This document shows positions 12,011 through 21,861 of a DNA stretch of 64,000 nucleotides, one piece after another. The stretch lies in assembly GCF_000011105.1 (NCBI RefSeq), contig NC_000961.1, positions 606,662-670,661 on the forward strand, in the 5' to 3' direction. Position 1 is the stretch's first letter. The number at the start of each line of letters is the position of its first letter. A program made the translations under genes and the position numbers. The notes beneath the pieces are model-generated. The model was not told the origin of the DNA, made no database searches, and was given only the letters and a program-made list of their open reading frames with translations. Source of the stretch: Pyrococcus horikoshii OT3 (GTDB lineage Archaea > Methanobacteriota_B > Thermococci > Thermococcales > Thermococcaceae).

Positions 12011-12139
12011 TCAAGATTTTAACTTTACCTTCCCTCCAGGAGATGAGATGTCGTTCTTGTCGGCCGTTATTTTGAGGCGTCGCGACCTTTCAAATGCCTC
12101 AAAAAGTTCCTGATAAATTAATCTATTACTCTCAGTCAA
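12011..12139 (-). CDS. Possible 42-residue small protein
   Basis: In the spacer 11875-12177 a minus-strand frame runs from TTG 12139 to TGA 12011-12013. It encodes a highly charged peptide with ELFEAFERSRRLKITADK and a terminal KVKLKS. A TATA-like CTTTAAATAA lies just upstream on the minus strand, near 12145-12155, but the gap to the start is short. It could equally be the 3-prime end of a lost gene. No family is recognised. Confidence 0.3.
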   Translation of the reverse strand: MTESNRLIYQELFEAFERSRRLKITADKNDISSPGGKVKLKS

Positions 12140-12177
12140 AAATTATTTAAAGGTTTTTCCACACGAGAGTGATCTTT

Positions 12178-13335
12178 ATGCGCTGGAACGAGATTCCCAG
12201 GGAAGCCAAGGCTTACATGCTCTACCACACCCTGATAGCTCCTGGGCTTATAGTGTGGACGCTCTTTCCCCTTTACCTCATGAAAACTGGTTATTCCGTT
12301 TTAGAGGTTGGGGCGTTCTTCACGGCGATTAACATAGCGTCAATACCCCTCACCTACATTTTTGGCAGGTTATTCAACAACTGGGATATCAAGAAAGGGC
12401 TAATAACAATTGATGTACTTGATGGTGTAGCCTATGTTATGTACGGCCTTGCAAAAGGTGCGATTGCACCTCTAATGCTTTTTGCAGGCAGAATTGTGGA
12501 AAAGCTATCAACTCTTCTTTATCCCCTTTATCAAGCTTATGAGCAGATAATTTATCCCGAGGATAAGTATGAGGAGATATTCGCCTGGCATCTTCGCCTT
12601 CCAGAAATAGCAACCCTCGTGAGCTTTCCCATAATGGGCTATCTCCTTGGGTATGTCTATAATAAGCCGGAGCACTACCGCTTAACCTTCCTCTTTTTTG
12701 GCCTTTTCTCAGTTGTAACTGTCACGTATCTTTGGCTCTTTCTACCTCCTGTAGGCAAGGAGGAGAGGATAAACCCTGAAGGTTTTACATTCAAAGTTGG
12801 AGAATTTAAACGTTTACTTGTGTTTGAGACTCTCTTAACCCTTGCTTGGGGGCTTGCACCGGAGTTTATCCTTATAAACTACGTCGTGTTCGTGTTGAAA
12901 AAGACAATCTTCGAGATAACGCTCATAGCGGTCGCGTGTAGCGTGATGAGGATAGCTGGTACTTATGTGAGTGAGCGTGTTCCTAAGGAGAAGGGTTTTT
13001 ATGCAATATCCCTTGGAATGTTTCTCAATGCTCTCTATGCTCTCGTAATGGCCCTAGCCCCACCTTTCTGGCTTGCATTAGTTGTTTACGCTATTGGAGA
13101 CTTCGGTAATGCTCTATGGTTCCCCTTCTATCGTTCTTGGCTCTTCAAGCTCATTCCAAAGGAGAGAACAACTGAATTCCACGCAGCCCTTTCGAGTTAC
13201 CAGAGAGTTCTTGGACTTATAACGCCAATAACGGCCGGAGCTCTGGCTAGCATTCATCCGACGCTACCTTATGCAGCAAGTTTAGTAGCATTTATATTAG
13301 CAGGAGTGTTTCTCTTGTGGATTGCAAAGAAATAG
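12178..13335 (+). CDS. MFS transporter, unknown substrate
   Basis: A 385-residue integral membrane protein with about 12 predicted hydrophobic segments in two halves and the loop FGRLFNNWDIKKG after the second or third helix, which resembles the MFS signature loop. ATG 12178 is preferred over GTG 12169 because GAGTGAT precedes it. A TATA-like TTATTTAAAGG lies near 12143-12153. Substrate is not predictable from the sequence. Its stop codon abuts the stop of the minus-strand nucleotidyltransferase at 13336. Confidence 0.87.
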   Translation: MRWNEIPREAKAYMLYHTLIAPGLIVWTLFPLYLMKTGYSVLEVGAFFTAINIASIPLTYIFGRLFNNWDIKKGLITIDVLDGVAYVMYGLAKGAIAPLMLFAGRIVEKLSTLLYPLYQAYEQIIYPEDKYEEIFAWHLRLPEIATLVSFPIMGYLLGYVYNKPEHYRLTFLFFGLFSVVTVTYLWLFLPPVGKEERINPEGFTFKVGEFKRLLVFETLLTLAWGLAPEFILINYVVFVLKKTIFEITLIAVACSVMRIAGTYVSERVPKEKGFYAISLGMFLNALYALVMALAPPFWLALVVYAIGDFGNALWFPFYRSWLFKLIPKERTTEFHAALSSYQRVLGLITPITAGALASIHPTLPYAASLVAFILAGVFLLWIAKK

Positions 13336-13710
13336 CTACATTACTCTCTTTAGCTTTTCCACATACCATTTGAAGCCTTCCTCATCAACTATGTGGAACT
13401 TAAAGGGATGATAGTCCGGCAAACCTGCGAGTTCCTCTATTTTGGCTTCGACTTTGGCCCTCTCCTGTAAGCTTTTCGGAGGGTTAGGAACTTTTATCAG
13501 TAGATCAACGTCACTTTCTAATGTGAACTTTCCTGTTAGTACACTCCCAAATACGCAGACCTCACAACTATCAAAAACTTTCTCACAGGCTCTCCTTATT
13601 GATAGTAGATAAAAATGATAGCTTTTTATCATAAGGCATCTCTTTCTTCCCCGTTCAATAGCTGTTTCAAGCACCTTTTCTCTCGAATTTATTTGCAAGT
13701 TCCTCCACAA
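13336..13710 (-). CDS. Nucleotidyltransferase-domain protein (MNT-like)
   Basis: The protein of up to 124 residues has the nucleotidyltransferase motif VFGSVLTGKF followed by SDVDLLI, with the GS and Asp-x-Asp residues present. The start is uncertain: TTG 13710 opens the frame, TTG 13698 follows GGAGGAAC, and GTG 13674 is also possible. It overlaps the end of a broken HEPN gene upstream on the same strand, so it is the surviving half of a HEPN/MNT pair. Whether it still has a role without an intact partner cannot be seen. Confidence 0.75.
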   Translation of the reverse strand: MWRNLQINSREKVLETAIERGRKRCLMIKSYHFYLLSIRRACEKVFDSCEVCVFGSVLTGKFTLESDVDLLIKVPNPPKSLQERAKVEAKIEELAGLPDYHPFKFHIVDEEGFKWYVEKLKRVM

Positions 13711-14043
13711 AGGCTATTGCCCTTTTAGCAAATTCAATAATATCTTCTGCATCCTCACGAGAGTATAGCTTTGCTTCGTATCCCACATCAACACATGCAT
13801 CTTCGAAGCATTACTCGATTGGACTTCTATCTTTCATCTCAAATACCTTCCCAATACTCATATTGAGTAAGTCTTCAATCTTAGATCAGCATATTTAATG
13901 AGAAGGGCCTTTAGATAAAGCTGAAGCCTTTGCTCTGCAAGAAAAATTGCTATGTCATACTTTCCTTCTTTAAAAGCAACGTTTGCAAGATGTGTATAGT
14001 CTTTTGACCTCCTGAGGAGAATTTCAACTTCTTCATAGTGCAT
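13667..14043 (-). pseudogene. Broken HEPN-domain gene
   Basis: From ATG 14043 the frame encodes a good HEPN N-terminus (MHYEEVEILLRRSKDY, then AIFLAEQRLQLYLKALL) but stops at 13858 after 61 residues. A shifted frame continues with LSIGKVFEMKDRSP, meets an in-frame TAA near 13813, and then resumes with YSREDAEDIIEFAKRAIAF to TGA 13667. So one frameshift and one nonsense codon disrupt it. The downstream nucleotidyltransferase overlaps its end, as in intact pairs. Confidence 0.7.
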
Positions 14044-14124
14044 TATCTCACCATATAATATCTCTGGTCGAATAGTAATCGGTAGGTTTTTAGCCTTGGA
14101 ATTTAATTAAAAACTCCGAGAGAA

Positions 14125-16050
14125 ATGGAGGAGCTTCAGTACTTCCCATATGAAAAGTTCAGGCCGAATCAGAGGGAATTTATCGAAATAGTTAAGGAAG
14201 CCGTAAAAAGAGGAGAGAACCTTATTGTTGAGGCTCCAACTGGATTTGGAAAGACAATAAGCGTTTTAGCTGGGGTGCTTCCCTATGCTATCTCGCTGGG
14301 CTATAAAGTAGTGTATTTAGCTAGAACTCATAAGCAGATGGATAGGGTGATAGAGGAGCTCAGAAAGATCGGGGAGAAAAGCGAAGTTAGTGGAATAGAG
14401 TTTAGGAGTAGAAAAGATTTATGCCTTCACGCCTATATTCAGACCTTTGCCCAGGATGCTTACACTAGTATGATAGTGTGTAAGAGTCTAAGAAAGCTTG
14501 GAAAGTGCAAGTATTATGAAAACTTAAAGGAGAAGAGGGATAGGGTTGATGAAATTGTAAAATTCTTCTTAAGCTTTCCCCCCTTTCCTCGTGAAGTTAT
14601 TGAGTATAGCGAATTACTTGAGCTCTGTCCTTATGAGATTACAAAGAAGGTTGGTGAGAAAGCCAACGTCGTTGTGGCTAGTTACTTATACATGATAAGC
14701 CCCCCAATAAGGCAGGCATTCTTGGAAAACCTAGGTGTTGATTATTCAGATTTGATAGTGATATTCGATGAAGCTCACAACTTGCCCGATCAGGCTATTT
14801 CTGCACTTAGCGATAGATTAAGCGTGAGAAGTATAGAAAGGGCCATTAAAGAAGCCGAAGAGTACGGGGAAAAAGATATCGAAAACTTCCTCTCGATATT
14901 ACTAAGGGGTCTAGAAATCTTATATAAAGAAAAGTTAGAGAACTATGAAAGTGAAGAGATCCCCATAAGGCCAGAGGAGGTGTTTCTTCACCCAGCTTCC
15001 ATCCTGGGGTGGAGGGGAAGAGATATTGGAATGATGCTAGAGGATATGATCGAGGTTGGTGATGCCATTAGGGAGGATAGAATAGAAAGGAATCTTCCTC
15101 CTAGGAGTTACGTTGGAAGAGTTGGAGAGTTTCTGTGGAATTGGCTTTCCCTTCGAGATAGGGAAGACTACTTACACCTATTCACAAAAGAAAAAGGCTT
15201 AGCCTTGGAGTTAGTGGCCCTCGATCCTTCCGTTGCCCTTGACTTCCTTGAGGAGGTTCACTCTGCAATATTTATGTCCGGAACTCTCAGCCCCCTAGAG
15301 GCATTTAGGGATATAATTGGTGTTAATGCTAGACTAAAGAAGTTTCCCAGAATTGTAAAGAGGGAAAATGCTATCGTCCTTGTGGCGAGAGATGTATCAA
15401 CCAGAGGGATAGAGAGAAGTCCTCCTCTGTATAAAAGGATCGCGGAATACATATTTGAAGCCGTCAAAAATACTCCAAAAAATGTTGGAGTATTTACGGC
15501 TTCCTATGAGGTTCTTGAGGGAGTTCTAAGTACTAATGTTCACATAAAGATTGAGGAAGAAGTCGGAAAGAAAGTCTTCATAGAGAAAAAAGATGCTCCT
15601 TCCAGGGAAAACGATGAGATGATTAGGGAATTCAAGGAAGAATCTAAAGGAAAAGGTGCGGTACTATTTGGTGTTATGGGAGGGAGGAACAGTGAAGGTC
15701 AGGACTATTCGGGGGATGAAATGAATGGAGTCATCTTGGTTGGGATCCCTTATGCAAGGCCAACTCCCAGGGTTCAAGCTCAGACAAGGTACTTTGAAAA
15801 GAAATTTCCTGGGAAAGGGAGGTATTATGGATATATCCTACCAGCCCATAGAAAGCTAGCTCAAGCTGCAGGTAGGGTTCATAGGTCTGAAAATGAAAAG
15901 GGTAGTATAGTGATCTTAGACTACAGAGTCCTATGGAAAAACGTTAAGAAAGACCTCCCCGACTGGATGGTAGAAACCATGATTCCCGTAACATTACCCA
16001 CCCTAAGGATTAAGCTTAGGAGATTTTGGAGGGAGAGGTTAAATGAGTAA
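14125..16050 (+). CDS. XPD/Rad3-family DNA helicase
   Basis: This is a 5-prime to 3-prime superfamily 2 helicase with an iron-sulfur domain, linked to DNA repair and related to XPD and DinG. The 641-residue protein has Walker A EAPTGFGKT at 36-44, a DEAH box at 215-218, and four cysteines at 100, 119, 128 and 168 that would hold a [4Fe-4S] cluster. The C-terminal helicase half has GGRNSEGQDYSGDE and QAAGRVHRS motifs. An ATTTAATTAAAAAC box lies just upstream of ATG 14125 and no ribosome site is seen, so a short leader is likely. The next gene overlaps by 8 bases. Confidence 0.94.
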   Translation: MEELQYFPYEKFRPNQREFIEIVKEAVKRGENLIVEAPTGFGKTISVLAGVLPYAISLGYKVVYLARTHKQMDRVIEELRKIGEKSEVSGIEFRSRKDLCLHAYIQTFAQDAYTSMIVCKSLRKLGKCKYYENLKEKRDRVDEIVKFFLSFPPFPREVIEYSELLELCPYEITKKVGEKANVVVASYLYMISPPIRQAFLENLGVDYSDLIVIFDEAHNLPDQAISALSDRLSVRSIERAIKEAEEYGEKDIENFLSILLRGLEILYKEKLENYESEEIPIRPEEVFLHPASILGWRGRDIGMMLEDMIEVGDAIREDRIERNLPPRSYVGRVGEFLWNWLSLRDREDYLHLFTKEKGLALELVALDPSVALDFLEEVHSAIFMSGTLSPLEAFRDIIGVNARLKKFPRIVKRENAIVLVARDVSTRGIERSPPLYKRIAEYIFEAVKNTPKNVGVFTASYEVLEGVLSTNVHIKIEEEVGKKVFIEKKDAPSRENDEMIREFKEESKGKGAVLFGVMGGRNSEGQDYSGDEMNGVILVGIPYARPTPRVQAQTRYFEKKFPGKGRYYGYILPAHRKLAQAAGRVHRSENEKGSIVILDYRVLWKNVKKDLPDWMVETMIPVTLPTLRIKLRRFWRERLNE

Positions 16051-16261
16051 GGTCAGCGATGCAATAATCTTAGCGTTAGAGGTGGTCTTTATCTCCTGGT
16101 TTACTTATGCTTTTCTTTATCAGAACTACCTCCTTTATAGGTGGCACAGGGGATTACCCCTACCCTCAAAGACTCCCTTTGTTCTTGCCGGGATCTTTAC
16201 TGGAGGGGTATTCTTATTATGGAAGGTTAGGAACTTACTTAAACCTTCAAGGGGAAGATAA
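16043..16261 (+). CDS. Small two-helix membrane protein
   Basis: This 72-residue protein has two hydrophobic segments, residues about 7-30 and 45-60, with a basic tail ([10 protein letters not shown]). I do not recognise a family. It starts within the end of the helicase gene (TAAATGAG arrangement reversed: ATG precedes the TAA) and is 14 bases before ndk, so it sits in one transcription unit with them. Its conservation elsewhere is unknown to me. Confidence 0.7.
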   Translation: MSKVSDAIILALEVVFISWFTYAFLYQNYLLYRWHRGLPLPSKTPFVLAGIFTGGVFLLWKVRNLLKPSRGR

Positions 16262-16275
16262 TAGGGGTGTTTCAG

Positions 16276-16749
16276 ATGAGTGAAACTGAAAGAACCCTGG
16301 TAATTATAAAGCCTGATGCCGTCGTTAGGGGCCTTATAGGTGAAATAATAAGTAGATTTGAGAAAAAAGGCCTCAAGATTGTAGGAATGAAGATGATATG
16401 GATCGACAGGGAGCTAGCTGAGAAACATTATGAAGAGCACAGGGAGAAGCCCTTCTTCAAGGCCTTAATCGATTACATAACAAAAACCCCTGTTGTAGTT
16501 ATGGTACTCGAGGGAAGGTATGCCGTGGAAGTTGTGAGAAAAATGGCCGGAGCAACGGATCCAAAGGATGCTGCACCTGGAACGATAAGAGGGGATTTTG
16601 GTCTTGAGGTCAGCGATGCTATATGTAACGTTATACATGCCAGTGACTCCAAGGAGAGCGCTGAGAGGGAAATAAGTCTATTCTTCAAACCTGAGGAATT
16701 ATTTGAATATCCTAGGGCGGCCGATTGGTTCTATAAGAAAGGTATTTAA
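16276..16749 (+). CDS. ndk: Nucleoside diphosphate kinase
   Basis: Ndk moves the gamma phosphate between nucleoside triphosphates and diphosphates through a phosphohistidine. The 157-residue protein has the active-site segment NVIHASDS with its His, the early KPDAVVRG motif, and the PGTIRGDFG loop. ATG 16276 follows GGGGTG; GTG 16267 is an in-frame alternative that gives three more residues. The protein appears identical to the P. horikoshii enzyme as I recall it. It ends 34 bases before thrS and may share its transcript. Confidence 0.96.
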   Translation: MSETERTLVIIKPDAVVRGLIGEIISRFEKKGLKIVGMKMIWIDRELAEKHYEEHREKPFFKALIDYITKTPVVVMVLEGRYAVEVVRKMAGATDPKDAAPGTIRGDFGLEVSDAICNVIHASDSKESAEREISLFFKPEELFEYPRAADWFYKKGI

Positions 16750-16783
16750 ACGATGCTTGTTTTAGGTTAAGGAAGGTGGTAGG

Positions 16784-18661
16784 ATGAGGATACTACTTAT
16801 CCATAGTGACTACATCGAGTACGAGGTTAAGGATAAGGCCATAAAGAACCCCGAGCCGATAAGTGAAGAAGAGAAGAAGGGTAGGATGGATGAAGTTCTA
16901 GTCGCTTTTATAAGCGTTGAGAAGGTTGATGAGACTAATCCTGAAGAAGTTGTAAGTAAGGCCGTTGAGGAAATAATAAACGTCGCGAGCCAAGTAAAGG
17001 CCGAGAATGTCTTCGTTTATCCATTTGCCCACTTAAGCAGTGAACTTGCAAAACCTTCAGTAGCCCAGGAGATCCTCAGGAAGGTCTATGAGGGCTTAAA
17101 AGAAAAGGGGTATAACGTTGGAAAAGCACCCTTCGGTTATTATAAGGCCTTTAAGATAAGCTGTAAAGGTCATCCGCTAGCTGAGCTCAGCAGGACGATA
17201 ATTCCAGAGGGAGCGAAGGAGGAGGAAGTTCCAGAGGCCCTGAAGAAGGAAGAGACTGAGTTGGTCAGCTACTGGTACATCTTAACCCCGGAGGGAGAAT
17301 TGATCGAGGTTGACAAGTTCGACTTCACTGGCTATGAAAACTTGAGGAAATTCGCTAATTATGAGATAAGCAAGAGCAGGATTGCTGAAAAAGAACCACC
17401 ACATGTGAAATTAATGCTGGAGCACGAGCTCGTTGATTACGAACCAGGGAGCGACCCAGGAAATTTAAGGTACTATCCAAAGGGAAGGTTGATCAAATCC
17501 CTTTTGGAGCAGTATGTGACCGAGAAAGTAATAGAGTATGGAGCTATGGAAGTTGAGACTCCCGTTATGTATGACTTTGAGCACCCGGCCCTAGAGAAAT
17601 ACCTCAACAGGTTCCCTGCAAGGCAATATATAGTGCTGAGTGGAGATAAAAAGTACTTCCTAAGGTTTGCAGCATGTTTTGGACAGTTCCTTATAAGTAA
17701 GGATGCGGTCATAAGTTACAGGCATCTACCACTAAGAATGTATGAACTAACTAGGTACTCCTTTAGAAGAGAGAAGAGGGGAGAACTCTCTGGGCTGAGG
17801 AGGCTTAGGGCCTTCACAATGCCCGACATGCATACACTTGCTAAGGATCTTGAGCAGGCTAAGGATGAGTTTAAGAAGCAGTTCAAGCTTAGTATGGAGG
17901 TTCTTAAAGGAGTTGGACTGACTCCAGAGGATTATGAAGTAGCTATAAGGTTCACCGAAGACTTCTGGAAGGAGAACAGAGATTTCATAGTTGAATTAGT
18001 TAAAATAATTGGAAAACCTGTGCTAATTGAAATGTGGAAGCAGAGATTCTTCTACTTCATACTCAAGTTCGAATTCAACTTCGTTGACAACCTCGACAAA
18101 GCAGCGGCCTTAAGCACGGTACAGATTGACGTTGAGAACGCTGAAAGGTTTGGGATTAAGTACTATGATGAGAACGGTGAGGAAAAGTATCCCCTAATCC
18201 TTCACTGCTCTCCGAGCGGAGCTATCGAGAGGGTTATGTACGCTATACTTGAAAAGCAAGCTAAGTTAATGCAGGAAGGAAAGAAGCCCATGCTTCCTCT
18301 TTGGCTCAGTCCGATTCAGGTTAGGGTAATTCCAGTTAGTGAGGAATACCTAGACTATGCCCTTTACATAGCGGGTAAGCTTGAGGGGGCTAGGATTAGG
18401 GTTGACGTTGATGACGAGGATGAAAGGTTGAACAAGAAGATAAGAAGGGCCGAGAAGGAGTGGATTCCCTACATAGTTGTCGTTGGTGCCAAGGAGAAGG
18501 AAAGTGGAACGATAACTGTAAGAAGAAGGGAAGATGGAAAGCAGTATGAGACGAGATTAGAAGAGCTGATAAAGGAGATAAAAGAAAAGGTAGAAGGGTT
18601 CCCCTACAAGCCAAGACCTTTGCCACTTCTCCTTAGCAAAAGGCCAAAGTTTAGAGGCTGA
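16784..18661 (+). CDS. thrS: Threonyl-tRNA synthetase, archaeal type
   Basis: The 625-residue enzyme charges tRNA-Thr. The first ~145 residues form the archaeal-specific editing domain related to D-aminoacyl-tRNA deacylase ([14 protein letters not shown] start). The class II catalytic core follows with motif 2 [10 protein letters not shown] and a motif 3 region around [13 protein letters not shown], then the anticodon-binding domain at the C-terminus. Zinc ligands are likely in the AACFGQ region and core histidines. AAGGTGG precedes ATG 16784. Its last 58 bases overlap the convergent MFS gene. Confidence 0.96.
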   Translation: MRILLIHSDYIEYEVKDKAIKNPEPISEEEKKGRMDEVLVAFISVEKVDETNPEEVVSKAVEEIINVASQVKAENVFVYPFAHLSSELAKPSVAQEILRKVYEGLKEKGYNVGKAPFGYYKAFKISCKGHPLAELSRTIIPEGAKEEEVPEALKKEETELVSYWYILTPEGELIEVDKFDFTGYENLRKFANYEISKSRIAEKEPPHVKLMLEHELVDYEPGSDPGNLRYYPKGRLIKSLLEQYVTEKVIEYGAMEVETPVMYDFEHPALEKYLNRFPARQYIVLSGDKKYFLRFAACFGQFLISKDAVISYRHLPLRMYELTRYSFRREKRGELSGLRRLRAFTMPDMHTLAKDLEQAKDEFKKQFKLSMEVLKGVGLTPEDYEVAIRFTEDFWKENRDFIVELVKIIGKPVLIEMWKQRFFYFILKFEFNFVDNLDKAAALSTVQIDVENAERFGIKYYDENGEEKYPLILHCSPSGAIERVMYAILEKQAKLMQEGKKPMLPLWLSPIQVRVIPVSEEYLDYALYIAGKLEGARIRVDVDDEDERLNKKIRRAEKEWIPYIVVVGAKEKESGTITVRRREDGKQYETRLEELIKEIKEKVEGFPYKPRPLPLLLSKRPKFRG

Positions 18662-19923
18662 CCCTCCCTTCTTAAAATTTTTGAGCTCATGTATATTCCA
18701 GGTAATATAAGCCAAAGCCCAATCATAAAGTCCACTTGAATTCCCATTTTATTTATAAGGTAGCCACTTCCTAAGCTTCCAATTATCGCTCCGCTGGAAC
18801 AAATAAAATTGTACGAGCCAAATATTCTTCCCCTTTTATTCTCTGGGGTTCTGGAGGAGATTATCGAGGAAGTTGAGATGCTCACTATGGCCCAGCTGTA
18901 TCCTAAAATTGAGTACATTAACATGGATGCGGGGAGGAACATATTGGAGGGAAGGAGGGTTGAAAACAGCAGACCCATCAATCCAAGGCCCCTCAAGATT
19001 AAACCCTCGACATAGTTTAGCATTCCACTCCCAATTATCGAGTTCGCAACCCTCTGGTACATTAGGGCCGAGGTTACTGAGCTTGAGATGCTCACTAAAT
19101 ACAGGGCTTTCCCATCAAAGCCTTTACTTTTAGCAATTATAGGGTACTGGGTAAGCACGAGCATTGATCCCAGCCAGAATAAAAAGGATGAAACAAACAT
19201 CGTTTTTAGCATCCCATCTTGGACTTGGGGTCTCGTTAATGATACCCTCCTCGGATGAAATGTAAAGATGGAGGGGGTACCGTTGATCTTAATTCCTTTG
19301 ATGTGGATCGGTACCTCCTTTATCTTGCTTCTCATAAAGACCGCAGATAAAACTCCAAGCAAACCCAGGGTTAAGGTGGTGATCCTGGGGTTGACAAGGG
19401 TTATTAACGTGAATCCAAGTATCAATCCGACTACCCATCCCCATCCTCCAAGTTCGTTGAATCTTCCTATAGCTTTGTTAATTTCGTACCTTCTAAATTC
19501 TCTTGAGATTAAGGATAATGGTAGTGGGATCGTAGCGGCTAAGAAGAACATGTAGAAGATGTTTAGAATTATTGTCCATTTAATTGAGAGGGAAATTCCC
19601 ATTAGCAATACAGAGATGGAGCTTCCAAAGATTCCTAGTATCATGAGGATTTTTCTTCTCCCTAGACGATCGCTAAGTCTCCCCCAGATCATACCCCCTA
19701 CCATCGAGGCCAAACTACCAAATCCGCTTGCGTATCCAACTTCAGTTGAGCCCCCTCCTTCATTTACGATGAGGCTTGGAATTAGTGGGGCCATACCACC
19801 GGAGAATACTTTAAATAGGATGAATGGATAAAACCACTCCCCTCTTTTCTTAATACTTGATGAGTACTTTGCCTTTTCCCGTGATTTTAGCGCGATTAAT
19901 TCTTGCTTCTTCAACCTTCTCAC
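18604..19923 (-). CDS. MFS transporter with basic N-terminus
   Basis: A 439-residue transporter with about 12 hydrophobic segments. It has an MFS signature loop [13 protein letters not shown] after the second helix and a second basic loop in the C-terminal half. A 25-residue basic cytoplasmic head precedes the first helix. The start is GTG 19923; a TATA-like CTTTATATACC at about 19951-19961 on the minus strand lies 28-38 bases upstream, so the leader is very short. The 3-prime end overlaps the end of thrS. The substrate is not known. Confidence 0.87.
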   Translation of the reverse strand: MRRLKKQELIALKSREKAKYSSSIKKRGEWFYPFILFKVFSGGMAPLIPSLIVNEGGGSTEVGYASGFGSLASMVGGMIWGRLSDRLGRRKILMILGIFGSSISVLLMGISLSIKWTIILNIFYMFFLAATIPLPLSLISREFRRYEINKAIGRFNELGGWGWVVGLILGFTLITLVNPRITTLTLGLLGVLSAVFMRSKIKEVPIHIKGIKINGTPSIFTFHPRRVSLTRPQVQDGMLKTMFVSSFLFWLGSMLVLTQYPIIAKSKGFDGKALYLVSISSSVTSALMYQRVANSIIGSGMLNYVEGLILRGLGLMGLLFSTLLPSNMFLPASMLMYSILGYSWAIVSISTSSIISSRTPENKRGRIFGSYNFICSSGAIIGSLGSGYLINKMGIQVDFMIGLWLILPGIYMSSKILRREGQPLNFGLLLRRSGKGLGL

Positions 19924-19950
19924 CGTTGCGAGGGCTTAGCGTTAGAAACG

Positions 19951-19961
19951 GGTATATAAAG
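19951..19961 (-). promoter_or_regulatory. TATA box of the MFS gene at 19923
   Basis: CTTTATATACC on the minus strand is a near-ideal archaeal TATA element. Its centre lies about 33 bases before the GTG start, which implies a leader of only a few bases and fits the absence of a ribosome site. Confidence 0.5.
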
Positions 19962-20032
19962 TCTTCGAAAGGAGGTTTAAAACAGAATTTGGTTATAAAG
20001 AAAAGGAGGAACTGATAACTCCAAAAATGGAA

Positions 20033-20743
20033 TTAAATTGATTGAAGATGTTTTTGGAAATCCTGAACTTTAATCCTTATCTCTTCCCCATACTCATTGA
20101 AGTGTAGAGATTTCTTAATCCTAAATGCTAGCTCTCTCCCTATCCCCACTTCTCCTATGAGCTTTATCTCAAATACCCTGCTCGCGAGTTCCTCTAGTTC
20201 AATAACCGTCTTCTTATCTAGGAGAGATTTATTTAGGAAGATAATTCTTGAAAGTCTCTTATCTCCAAGCATAGCCCTCCCTATTAAGGCGAAGAAGTAT
20301 TCAAATTCCATTGGATCTCTCTCATATATTCTTACCATCTTTTCAGCTCCTATTCCTATGAGTATCACGTGTTCCCTGTTTTTAGTTAACTCCTGTATCG
20401 TTCTTAGGAACTTATCTCTCAATATCATAATATCCTTGTGAACGTCGATCCTCTCTATCACCTTTCCAGTTTTCAGAAAGCCCCCTAATTTTATAACTTC
20501 ACTCTCGTCAATGATCTCTGGTTTTATTCCCGAGAGTTCTAGAAGGGTTCGAATAACGTGGAGCTGATCCAGTATATCTAGAATTATAATCGGCGAGTTT
20601 CTCTCCTTTAGTCTTTTGACTATAAGATAAAACAAAAAGGGAGTAAGCTCGGGAGATTCATATTCTATAATATCTATTCCCCCAGGAAATATCCGAGAAA
20701 TATGCTCAAGCATTTTTGCTTCAAACTGCTTCGTCTCCTCCAC
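20033..20743 (-). CDS. DUF257-family protein, RecA-like
   Basis: This 236-residue protein belongs, by its overall pattern, to DUF257, a family of RecA-like proteins restricted largely to Thermococcales and of unknown function. Alternating strands such as SPIIILDILDQ and HVILIGIG, and a basic C-terminal tail, fit that fold, but no complete Walker A is seen. It overlaps the end of mtnA by 23 bases, so it is translated from the same message. The family call comes from memory of related proteins. Confidence 0.7.
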   Translation of the reverse strand: MEETKQFEAKMLEHISRIFPGGIDIIEYESPELTPFLFYLIVKRLKERNSPIIILDILDQLHVIRTLLELSGIKPEIIDESEVIKLGGFLKTGKVIERIDVHKDIMILRDKFLRTIQELTKNREHVILIGIGAEKMVRIYERDPMEFEYFFALIGRAMLGDKRLSRIIFLNKSLLDKKTVIELEELASRVFEIKLIGEVGIGRELAFRIKKSLHFNEYGEEIRIKVQDFQKHLQSI

Positions 20744-21815
20744 TCTTATTCACCTCGAATAATTTCTTCAGATTTCTCTTGAATGGGGGCCATACCACCC
20801 CTCTATCGGTTATTATCCCTGTAAGGTACTTATGAGGTGTTACATCAAACGCTGGGTTATAAACTGGAACGTCTGGGGCTATTCTGCATCCTCCACATGT
20901 TAGAACTTCTTCTGGAGATCTCTCTTCTATTGGAATATCTTTTCCACTCTTTAGCTCCATATCGATTGAGGATAGCGGGGCCACGGCGAAGAATGGTATT
21001 CCATGCTCTCTAGCAAGAACAGCAAGCATGTACGTCCCTATCTTATTTGCAAAGTCACCATTGGCCACTATTCTGTCTGCTCCCACTATTATAGCATCTA
21101 CGAATCCCTGTTGCATAACGAAAGCTGCTGCATTATCAGCTATCAACTTCACATTCAGTCCATCGTAACTGTACTCCCAAGCTGAGAGCCTCGCTCCTTG
21201 GAGAACTGGCCTAGTCTCATCCAGCCATAACAGCTTAAGGCTCCCATCTTTGTGCATAACCCTAACCACGGATCCTACGGTTCCCAGGTGAACTGTGGCC
21301 AAGCTTCCAGCATTGCAGTGAGTTAATATATTTCCTTCTGGGAGAACCTCAGCTCCGTAATGGCCCATTCTTAAGTTCGCTTCTACATCTTCATCGGCTA
21401 TCTTGTAGGCTTCTTGCACAATAAGTCTCTTTATTTCATCTAAAGGATCTTCTGAATGTTCCTCAACCAGCTTCTTTATTCTGTTTAAAGCCCAGAATAA
21501 GTTTACCGCCGTTGGTCTGGTATTCTTGAGGATCTCATATGCTTTTTCAAATCCATCCAGAAATTCCTCTTTGGTTTTAGCTTTAGATGTTTCAGCATAC
21601 AATGCTAAACCAAAACCCGCTGCAGCTCCTATAGCTGGTGCTCCCCTTACAGTCATATTCTTTATTGCTTCCGCGACTTCTTCAACCTTGCTAAACTTCT
21701 CGACTTTAAATTCCTTTGGTAATAACCTTTGATTTATCATGTAGACACTCTTATTCTTATACTCTACGGTTCTTGGAAGTTTCGTGAGCTCCTTTGGAGT
21801 GTATCTTATCTCCAT
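20721..21815 (-). CDS. mtnA: 5-methylthioribose-1-phosphate isomerase
   Basis: MtnA converts 5-methylthioribose-1-phosphate to the ribulose form in methionine salvage. The 364-residue protein belongs to the eIF2B-alpha/MtnA fold and is distinguished by MtnA-type motifs: TVRGAPAIG, the HCNAG segment with Cys167, and GADRIVANGDFANKIGTY with Asp247, the two catalytic residues. The tail AFDVTPHKY and ITDRGV is also typical. Older annotation often calls such proteins initiation factor 2B; the catalytic Cys and Asp argue against that. ATG 21815 is followed by the usual MEIRYTPKEL start. Confidence 0.92.
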   Translation of the reverse strand: MEIRYTPKELTKLPRTVEYKNKSVYMINQRLLPKEFKVEKFSKVEEVAEAIKNMTVRGAPAIGAAAGFGLALYAETSKAKTKEEFLDGFEKAYEILKNTRPTAVNLFWALNRIKKLVEEHSEDPLDEIKRLIVQEAYKIADEDVEANLRMGHYGAEVLPEGNILTHCNAGSLATVHLGTVGSVVRVMHKDGSLKLLWLDETRPVLQGARLSAWEYSYDGLNVKLIADNAAAFVMQQGFVDAIIVGADRIVANGDFANKIGTYMLAVLAREHGIPFFAVAPLSSIDMELKSGKDIPIEERSPEEVLTCGGCRIAPDVPVYNPAFDVTPHKYLTGIITDRGVVWPPFKRNLKKLFEVNKSGGDEAV

Positions 21816-21861
21816 AGTTCCACCTATTTAGATCTCTACCCTCTTTCCCTTAAACTTTTCT

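Noticed and set aside
6512-14124. An integrated virus or plasmid at the tRNA genes
   Set aside because: No integrase, replication or capsid gene is seen, and I found no repeated tRNA end to mark an attachment site.
19268-19831. Plus-strand frames opposite the MFS gene at 18604-19923
   Set aside because: They lack ribosome sites, and the minus-strand frame is the full transporter with membrane segments and a good promoter.
20721-21815. Annotation as eIF2B-like initiation factor or ribose-1,5-bisphosphate isomerase
   Set aside because: Catalytic Cys167 and Asp247 and the ADRIVANGD motif fit methylthioribose-1-phosphate isomerase better.
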